64,000 nt of DNA from contig RQOL01000454.1 of the NCBI GenBank assembly GCA_013076295.1, positions 1-64,000 of the forward strand, in the 5' to 3' direction. The notes under the pieces were generated by a model. That model saw only the letters and a list, made by a program, of their open reading frames with translations. It had not been told where the DNA came from and searched no databases. Shown here one piece after another: positions 31,659-42,200 of this stretch; the stretch's first letter is position 1; every line of letters begins with the position of its first letter. The translations under genes were made by a program, and so were the position numbers. The stretch comes from Sanderia malayensis. Its lineage: Eukaryota; Cnidaria; Scyphozoa; Semaeostomeae; Pelagiidae.

Positions 31659-32402
31659 CGATATTCTCAGCATGATTTTGTGTTTCTAGCATAAAACTGC
31701 AGACATAAAGAAACCCACTGTCTGGTGACGTATTTCTGCAGTATTTCAGAATTTCCAGTACTGAAATTCCAGTTTTTGGTCAATCAACATAAAAGAGACA
31801 ATGTTCTTATGTTCCATCACATGCCTTATCAATGTATGTTCATGGTAATTTATACTTTCCACGTTCTTCGCGCGTTTGTCTCAAATCAACCTCACGCTGT
31901 ATACCTTTATGTTCTTTTCTGCATTTTCAACCAAATGAACATTGAAACGCTTGCAAAACTAAGAATGGTACAAATGAGGATTGTTTAAAACTCATTTAAA
32001 TGCCCTATAGCAATCATGTCCCCATATTTAGGCCAAACAGTGCTCCAAATGAATGGGTCCAGTTTGGCCAACCACAGGTAATTCTATAACAATGCTCCCA
32101 CGCAAGTTTAGCAAATCGCAGCGCACAAGCAAGGCAAACAAATACGACCAGTTGAAACTCAGCAAAAAATATTCACATTTCAATAGCAAAATACAATTAC
32201 AAAAATATAAAACGTTAAAAGTATTAAAAAGAATATATTATATTTACAAAATGCGTTCAATTCATTCAACTTCGTCCATCAGCCATTGTGTTTTGCTGAA
32301 AATGAATGTCGTTGACTTAAAGCCATTGTAAAACCTATTGCCGTTTTGCTAAAAAAGAAAACATTCAGATGTTAAAAGTTACTTCTTTCATTTCAGAAAA
32401 TT

Positions 32403-32799
32403 GGGGCCTTATTACATGAGGAGGGCTGGCCCTGTGAAGAGGGCTGGCCGTGGTGCCCGAGAAGGATTTTTGTTTGCAATCACATGAAGAAATTTGATCT
32501 TGCTCTCGGTGTGTCATACCTGCGCAGTAATTCATATCAAACATGCGCATATATGCATCAGGAAAACCAGCCCTCTTTCCAGCCCTATCAAATCCATTAC
32601 ATGACGAAAAATAGCGTTTCCAGCCCTGCTAAGAGGGACAAACCTCCTTCGATCAAGCGGGATCTCGGTTACTAGGATCGGCCCTATCTAAATGTAATCG
32701 CAATCACAAATTTTAATATGTTCTTATTGACACCTAGGTCTCGGGGAAAATTATCTATCTCGGGAAGAAGGGCCAGCCCTCCTCGTGTAATGGGGCCCC
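32403..32799. mobile_element. GGGGCC-ended MITE, array copy 1
   Basis: Inverted ends GGGGCCTTATTACATGAGGA and, on the right, TCCTCGTGTAATGGGGCCCC. AGGGCTGGCC recurs near both ends. The GGGGCC tips resemble the Harbinger element at 25776, but no matching 3-bp duplication is visible. Same element at 46938-47336 and 61361-61758. Confidence 0.55.
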
Positions 32800-33064
32800 T
32801 AGTAAAATGTACATAAATAACCAAAATGTAAAGATTGTGAGGAAGTGCTTAAAGTAATAGTTAAAGTAATAGTGCAATAGTTTCTGGCAATTAAAATTGT
32901 TCCTCCACCATCAACCAGCAGTTGAAACATGCCAAAAATAAAATAAATCAGAAAAGTTGCATGAATTAGAAACATTCCTTTTCCAATATTTATAATACTG
33001 ATGGCAAATTATTGACAGGCATACGTTTAAAATAAGATTCACTATAACAGAACAAAAGATTTAC

Positions 33065-33230
33065 CAAATTCAGCGTTGATCTCTTCCTTCACCTTTGCAA
33101 AGTTAGTTTCGAAACTTTGTTTGTCAGTCCAGCATATACACGTACTCTCTCTTACTATGTCATTCAATTCGTCGCCGGGCTGGAAGTCATTATCCAGTTT
33201 CACTGCTGTAATCTTTCGCTTGCACCAAGA
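33065..33230 (-). CDS. NLR exon: TIR-like module 2, second half
   Basis: A 166-nt exon, phase 0 in and phase 1 out. Starts SWCKRKITAVKLDNDFQPG and contains CICWTDKQSFETNFAKV. The order (WC, then a hydrophobic strand with KL, then P..L, then aromatic W, then helix) parallels the end of TIR domains. It is paralogous to the exon at 36053-36215 (KKEIKIVLVKLKPDFHPSP). Donor GTAAATC is moderate. If unspliced, the protein stops nine codons later. Confidence 0.5.
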
Positions 33231-36200
33231 CTAAAAATACAACAAAAGAAAACAGCATAATAAAGTATATCAACATGCTAAAGCAACAAACTAAGTAAAC
33301 AAAGTAAACATATCAGAGTAACAAAGAGAATTGAACTTTACAATCAAACATACAGTAATAAGAAAGTGACAGCTTTACCCTTATAAAATTGATCATCTCT
33401 TCGCATTTTTCAGATTGTTCGTAATCATCAGTCATTAAAATTAAAAAAATTACAGGTCGATACTTTTTCAACTCAACATTAAAAACCACGGGACAACCAA
33501 TTTCGGCTTCGAACTTTTCTTTTATTTTCATTGCTTCAATCTTGTTGCACGGCGCATACAAGATTGTCATCAGTTTGTAATCTGAAAACAAAAACTTAAT
33601 GATAAACCAATGATACAACAGAAAATACAAAATTAAAATATTGTGTTAATCATAACAAATGTACAACACGCGACAAAATCATTTCGCTTATCAAATCAAA
33701 TTATTGCATCTTAACTGATACAAATCAGCACTACTATAAGACGGCCCGACGAGTGTGGTATCCCCTGTAGCTTCGACACCAGAGGATGTCAACCGCATCA
33801 TATCAGCAGAGACACACCAGCTGAAAACAACCAAATCCATAAACACAGCATCTTCAAGAAACACATGATGCAAGGCCCGTGTGGAATTCTCAACCCCTCA
33901 TGCTTTTGCAAGCAAGATCGCAAGTGCCAAAAACTTTCCCAAACGACTTTGAAGCAGAATTGAATGACAATGGATACCCATTGTACAAAAGACGGGCTAC
34001 ATTCGCATTAATTCCATTCCATTTATTCGTCACCCTCCCCTCCAGGAGGAGGAGGGTGACAAAAAAACCCTTAATATAGTTGTGGATTTGTAGCGACAAT
34101 GCATTCTTTCTAAAAAAATTCATTACTTGAAAAGCATTTCTTTCTTTCTTTTCATATGCTCACAAAGTGCGTTTCATACTTGAAAACAGTGTCTTTGACT
34201 TTGATATAATAGCTGCATTAGAAAATAATGAAAATTGGGCAGTTTTATAGCAGGGATCGTATGACCATTGGTGGTGGGTCGTGCATCTGAGGGTCATGTC
34301 GTAGTGGGGTCCAGTGATCAAAACTACCCAGTCAAAAGTGTCAAGTACATTTTCAAATACATTCACAGAGTCAACGGCATAACAGACGCCGAAATCAGAC
34401 CGGGGGACATGATGAAGTGAGGGCAAAACAAAACATTGCGCAGGGGCAATATTGGTCAGTACCCCCATTCCATGTATAAAATCGTGCAATATGAAACACA
34501 CGTCAAAAGTCACACAATTATCCAACAACATCATTCAAAGCAGTTGACCGTCTTCTCAGAGAATTAACTAAAGTCAACAGACCTTTTGGTGGCAAATACC
34601 TCCTGCTTCGGGGTGACACACGAGTACTGCCAGTCATCAAGAAAGCAGGCAGAGAACGAGTGGTGCAAGAATGCCTCAAGTCACAAAAAGTCGAGAGCCT
34701 GTGGTCTCATTTTCAACAATTCAGACTCATTACAAACATGAAAGCTGTTCAAGGTGAGACCTACCAAGCATTCTCAGACTGGCTTCTCCACGTGGGGAAC
34801 GGAGTAGAACCTCGTTATCATCATTATCATCAATATCAGATCAACCTTCTACAGCAAGTTTGCGTCAAGTCAATTGAAGATATCTTGAACAAAGTTCTCA
34901 TATCACACCAAAAAACGTATTCTCCAAAGACATCCAATAACAGCAGCAAAAATATCTCAGCATTGATAGAATCAACACAGATGATCCAGAAGATGCCGCA
35001 GCATATCCCATGGAGTTTCACAATGAACAAACTGCAGACGAAATGCCTCATCAAGTTCATTTCTATTTGTCTTCACTTACTCTTAATATTATTCTGTTAC
35101 AGGCTGCAGTTACCATCATTTTGCTCAGTAACATCAACAATACAAAAGGACTCTGCAATAGCACACAGCTTATGGTCGAAGACACATCGTACAGCAGAGA
35201 ATATCACAACAAAAAACGAAGGCCAGTACGCCATGCTTCCATTGCGTACTGGCATTCCAACCGCATATAGCAACCTGTATGCACCCGGTGCGAGAACCTC
35301 TACTATCTAGCAATCTGAATAGAGGCCATTCACTGACTGTAACAAGTCTAGGTCAGCTCTCGCTTCATTGAACAACACACACTGTCATTTTTCTCCCCAA
35401 ACTATCAAAACATTTGATTTTCTAATTTCTTTCGTTACTAACATTGCTCTGTTTGACCAGTAAATAACACGGCACATGTTATTTTCGAAGAGTTATGCTT
35501 TAGTGTGTTCCAACTCTCCGAAACATTATATCTCCTCTTATGCATCCAGATATGTGAGTTTAACCGAAATTTGAAATTTTCAGGGTTGGTTTGGTCCCTT
35601 GTATTTTACAAAAGAAGTCGTTATAAAGAAGTCTAAAGATTACATGCCAAGTCCGCTCCATCAACTCGATAAAAAGCTAACGTGGAACCTTACGAACAGC
35701 TTTGTGTATTCCCTTTCTTAAAGTTCTTATTTCAGAAATTGGGTAATTAATTAATTCCAGGAAAGGTGATGGAAGTACAAATCTTGCCTTAATAGCTCAA
35801 CGAGGCTAAAATACAGGAGTGAGATAAAAATGCAATTGACTATGAATTCATTTCCGTCTATAAAATGTTTTATCCTCAAAATTAAATAAATAGTTGAAAT
35901 CAATCTTCGTGTACTTTCAGTTCACTGCAGAAAAGATTGAATTTTCAAACTAAAACATTTTTTATTGCTATCGACTATTGTCAAACTCGATTGAATTTGC
36001 CAATTACTATTAAAAGATTACCAATGTAGTGTTTACTGGAAATGAAACTTACCCATCATAGCTGACGTCAACCGGTTTAAATAAGCAGCTCTTTCGTCAT
36101 TGCTCTCTTTCTCTCCGTAGTCCAAACATGGGTTCAACTTAAATACAGAATTCAGTGCTGGACTTGGATGAAAGTCCGGTTTCAACTTCACCAGCACAAT

Positions 36201-39200
36201 TTTAATCTCTTTTTTCTATAATAAGGACAAATGAATTTGAAAAGGAAAGCAAACAAAAAAGACAGAATATTTCTGTGACATTAATATTCACTGAATACAA
36301 ATACAGACTCATGTTATCAAAGTCATTTACCTGGGCGAAAAGAATCTCTTTCCTAACATCTTTGGATATCTCAAGGTGAATAAAGATAATTACAACAAGA
36401 GGCTTCAGGTTATATCGTCTTATAAAATGAACAGGTTTTTCGTTAATTGCTATATAAAAACTTGCATCATCAAGTTTCCTTTTGAGTTGAAGAATCAAGT
36501 CGCAGCTTTCTGGTTCACACAGAATGACGATTGATCTTGGCCCTACGAATGAGAAGTTAAATGAAGTTAAATTGCGAATTAACAAAATAATAACATAGCA
36601 CAAGATAAGCCACTGGAAACGGAAATCCAGTTGCATCAAATAACAATAAATTGTAACTTAATATTTATTTCACAATAAAAAACCCTATGGTTATCATGAA
36701 CCATGAAAATATTATATATCCAAGTTGCAAGTGTAACTATTATTGATGCAATGAAATAAATTAACGAATAAAGATCAGTTACGTGAAAGATTGTTATGAC
36801 GTTCTAGGCTTGACCCGTTATCATGAAAATATTAGTAAATGCAAAGAGAAAAAAACACAATATTAAAAATTTTTAGTTCACTTACATTTTTGAACGATTT
36901 GCACTCCATTCTCTTTCATCTAGGATTGAAAGACAATAGCTGCAGATAATAGTTTTGGCTGATATTATGGCACAACTTTTGAACACACCAGAAATAGCGA
37001 TGATAAAGTGTGAAGACGTATAAATAGTGAACAGTAAATAAGAGTAATCCAATGGTGTAAGAAACCTATAGTATTGTTCAAGATCTCAGGCCCCACTTAC
37101 ACGGTACTATAAAAGCCCACTTACAATACAAAAGTTAACTCGGGTTGAACCCGGGTAAACTGTTGTTAAGTAACTTTGGAGCACTCAACAAAATCCTATC
37201 ATAAATACTTGGAATAAAGCAACATTTTCACAATTCTCAGTTTCAAACAATAACAATTGACAGAATACTGTGCCCGGAATTGTCAACTTTTCTCTTCAAA
37301 AATAAAAAGAAAGCTTTCTGAAATTATAATATGTGCAAAGTTCCTTCATCAAAGTTAGGACCTGAACTTCATAAGACTTTTAAAACTGTTTACAATGTTA
37401 AATCGTGTTATTTCCATTTTCAATTTGCTGATCAAATTTCGCAAGAAATGAAATAAAACATAATTTCACAAGAAATGAAATTTCCTTCAAATGATATCAA
37501 ATAACCCTCGTAAAAAGTCAATTATAAAATGAAGAAACATCTGATTTCTGAGTTTGAGCACAACTGGTGTCATGTGAACAGTTGACAAGTTTTTATAAAA
37601 ACAAAAAAAATTTGACAAAAAGGAGAAAAAAAATTATCAAAATCGATTTGCGTAAAAAAGACGTTTAGGCTGCGTTTACACGGGACCGGTTCCATTTGGA
37701 ACCGTACCAAAATGAGTACGATTAGGCCTCCCGTTTACACGGGAACTGTCGGAACCGTTCCAAATGGAACTACTAGCCTGACCCAAATGGGATCGGTTAG
37801 AAAAAAGCTCCATTTGGAACCGTTTCACGGAACCGTTCCAAAATGCTCGTGTAAACGGGTGGAACGGTTCCAAAAGAGTACGGATAGGAAGTGAGGCATA
37901 AAATTTGAGCGTCATGTGGACGTGAACAAAGGGAATCACAAAAATGGCGCCCTCTGAGCTTGTTAAGCACGCCTCCACAGCACCGCTTTGCGCAATAATT
38001 TCGAATAGTTCCAAATGGAACCGATCCCGTGTAAACGCAGTCAAATTTGGAACGGTTCCAAATGGTTCCAAATGGAACCGTTCCAAATTTCTCGTGTAAA
38101 CGCAGCCTTATTCTGGTTTTAAAATTCCATTTGCTTTCTTCATTTACATCAGTTGTACAGATACATACTTGTCATTGTCATGGCAACAATCGCCAGATTT
38201 ATTCATATTTTCACTCATAATATTCTCAAGTCACTTTCCTTTATTTGCAATCAATTATTCTCCAGTTATCAAGTCACTCTATAGCCTCACTTCATATCAG
38301 TATTTCTGTTTTCACATTTGGCAACAGTAACAGCTTACCAATGTAAGCTCTTACTTTTTGGTTTCTCGGTGTCGTTTATATCTTTGCTTACGTGCGTTTT
38401 GTTAACTTGTATTATTTTCATAAGTAATTCGTAATATTATTTTCGACTTAATTTGAACATTCAATTACTTAATAAATTCATTCATGTCACAAACACCAAG
38501 TGTCATGCACTGAGACCACATCTTGTGGCGATTTTAATGAAAAGTGGGAATTATTCATTACATCTAAAGCCTTCTTAAATCAACACATTTCTTCAAAATT
38601 ATATAATAATTTAACCAGTGTAAAGTAGCAAATTGACAAAATTTAAATAAATCTTGCGGTATTAATCCACATCAAATAGATAGCTATAATATAAGTACCA
38701 GTGTTCTTACCATTCTTGTGAATTCAGGATCCACCAGTAGACAATCATGTAGCGCCATTTCCTTCAACCTTCGCGGTCTCATCTCAATCGACTTCATCAA
38801 GATATCTTCCATCACTTTTGGACCAATGCGAACGTGATTCAAGTTAACATTTTCCGCCAATCGAAATAGATTGGCCGCTCCTGCCGAATCCGATTCGTTG
38901 ACTTCCATATATGACAAATCCAAATAACCCAATTTCAATTTCATTTTCTCTCTTCTGTTATCAATTGATGTTGCTTTTGGTGTTGGTGAATTCATATTCG
39001 GGGAGCCAGAATGCAGCAGAGAAGGGACCCTGCAGTTGTTAAATTGAAAACGAGCACAGTAAGCGATGTTATTGTGAATTGAGATGGACTGGTTTGTTGT
39101 GAAGTCGACAACATTCCTTAAAAAAATGCTTCCAATGTCAAGCCATTTCCAGTAAGAGAGTATGTCCATCTGCTTAAAATTCATTAGGCTAAACGTAAAT

Positions 39201-42200
39201 CCATTGAAGATTCTCTCAATTTCAGCTTCTAATCCATTTTTACTTGCCAAGTTCAGAATATTTAATAGGTATAGCTGAGTAAGAGGAGCAGGATCAAAAT
39301 ATAAATCTGAACACGGTGTTATTGTGTCAAGCAGCTCCTCCAAGAAACTCGTATCACTGACTTCATCGGTTTGCTCAAAACATACAGCTATAAATCTCAT
39401 TTTCAACTCAGAGTGATATCCAGGCTGTCGAGCTATATCCTATGATATGTAATTTTATCTGATTAGGCAAAGGTTAAGAAATATAATCTATAATAATCAA
39501 TTATATAATGAATTACACTACCCTTGCAAAATTGTGAGAGCGAGTTGGAATTTAAAGCCCCGTTTACATGAAACGAGCAAAAGCTTTAGCCGCTAAAGTC
39601 CTTCTACAGATAGGTGTACCGTTTTAGCAATGTTTCTCAGTATTCATCATCATCACAGAATAGAGATAATACAGAAAGCAAACTCGTGTCGTTATCGTTT
39701 GAAGATTGTGGTCATGGAATTTGTGGAGTCCTTAAAGGCATTTTCATTTCATTCATTGTGGAGTCCTTAAAGGCATTGTAGTGTGCAGTGAAAACACTGT
39801 TCTGGGTTCAAACAGGGTTAACAATAACACGTATGCGTATCGGTGACTCGTCCGTGCCAAATAGCGCATGATCAACTTTGGTAGTGTAAACAGGGCTTTA
39901 AAAAATCACCTCTGAACGCAAATACGATAAAATCTCTGTCTCTTTCGCCATAACACAACAACTCCTTTTATGTCGCAAAAGTTTAAAATTTGAAAATAGC
40001 AAAAACAGCAACTTTTTCCACAAGAATACTTCAAGTATAAAAAAAGTCAGTGCCATTGCTACAAAAACGGCGTCAGTATACAAATGTGCAGTTTAAATTA
40101 TAGCGCAAAAATAATTAGGTCCAGGCGTAAAATTCAAATCGCTCAAATACTTTTGCGAGGGGAGGTGTATTATAATCAAAATTATAAACCATAAATTGAA
40201 GTTTACAAACCACTGGAGTCGTATTTTTAACTCTATCTTCATCTTGAATTTCATCAACCTTGTCTGAAATGCCACGGATTAATTTTTGTGCGTCCTTGCA
40301 ACTCATCATTTCATGAATGTAGTTTGTCTCCGACTAATGATAGGAAATAAAAGAGAAATCAAGTATATTAAAACATAAGACATGCATTATAATAGTAACT
40401 ACGATTGGTTGTCAACTTGAAATTCACCAACCTTATTTCCATCAGCAATCTTTTTCAATAACAAATGGGATACTGTATCTTCCTCAAATGATTTTTCGTC
40501 TACCAAACTAAACCGCAAAAAGCTGCACAGGAATGAAACCACTTCGTAATGACGGTTCTCCAACAATTTGTTCACCAAAGTCTCTCTGTCCTCAGCAAAG
40601 TAAACGTAAATTGCAGTAAAGAATTCCATCACAGTCAGATGCTTGAACATAAATTGACTAACTTCTCCAAGTCTGTTCTTGATCCCCAGCAAGAATCCTT
40701 CAATGAAGGCGTCATCTGTTAATTCCAAGTCTTTCTTCTTGAAGATTATGGTCCCCTCATTGTACAGCTGAAATGCTTGTTTAGAGACCTGCAACAACTG
40801 CTGTGAATAATCGGCAAAAATTCCAGATCCAACAGTTGGCTTTTGGTTGTGAGATTCTTTTCCTTGGAAATGTTGCTTCACCAGCAAAAACAAGGTCCAA
40901 CTGTATAATTCAGTTCTGTTGGTAATACCTTTATCTTCTCTCGTTAACATGACAACACAACATATAGTGTTTAAAAATTGCGGTATCGTTTTAACGGCAA
41001 ATATGTTTGTTGACTTTTCCAAAGTGCTCTTGATCAATTCTGAAAAACTTTTTACTTCTGGCTCGGTTGTTTGAGCATCTCCAGTGACGCCGGTTGATAT
41101 TTTGTCAAACTTTTGGATATATTCCTGAATCTGATCATCTTTGAGTCCCAAGATTTCCAAATGTTGGTAGCTCTCTGTGATTGAATAAAAAATGTGTTCA
41201 CTGTGTGGTCTCCCTAAAATTATAAATCTGGCCTTGGAAAATTGCTTGGTGAATGTTTGAATCACTTTCTCCGGTTCTTGAAGTTCATCCAGACCATCAA
41301 TTAGAAATAGTGTAGTTTCGTCGTTATTTACAGGTAGGCATCTGAACTCCTTCTTCAAATACTCCTGAATGATTATTTCAGGTTCCATTTGTTCATTATC
41401 ACATTCAGCAAAGAAGTTGTTAAATCTTCCGCATGTAAAGTAGAGAAGACACTCTATATGTGTATACATCTCATGAAATGACCAGTCAAAGGCCAGTCTC
41501 TTTGCAAACACGGATTTACCAATTCCGGCTACTCCCGCCACAAAGACTATTCGCTCCCTATCCTTGTCTTTAACCATATTCATCGTTTTACCAGCTTCGA
41601 TAGTTTCCGTATGACTCTTTAAGGACTCAATGTGTTTGTTCAACTCATCGTGATAACTCTGACTTGGAGCTCCTTCGTGTGCTCTTCTATTTACTGCAAG
41701 ATTTACTGCAGGATTTACTGCAAGATTTACTGCGAAATCTTTGATATCCAACAAGAGTGGCTTAATATAATCACCCACAACGCAATTCACTTCGTGTTTT
41801 GCGCATTCATCCTGATACCATTTTTTTAATTCGGGAATATCTAGCAAGAGTGAAAAGATTTTCAACATTCAAAAAATACTAAAACTAAACAGCAGAATAA
41901 ATTGTTTCAGATACACGATGAGGTTGCAACATGATGATGTTGTCTTTATAGAATTTATTCACACTCAACGTACAATAAGCGACCTGGACTAGAGTACACC
42001 ATTTTAAAAAACAAAATTCAAAGGCAAGATGTGAAAAGGGTCCATATCGCACCCTCTACGGTGTATCAAACTGCCTCTATAATATGAATTGTTACTTTCA
42101 ATTACTAGGCGTTCTCGATTGATGGCCAATAATACAATTAGGGGTGGATAGAAGTGCCCTGGCCTAAAAATAAATCTCAAGGGCAAAGTATGACTTGATT

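Noticed and set aside
32880..33000. Extra 3' exon of the NLR gene
   Set aside because: No AG acceptor in phase, and the frame differs between copies.
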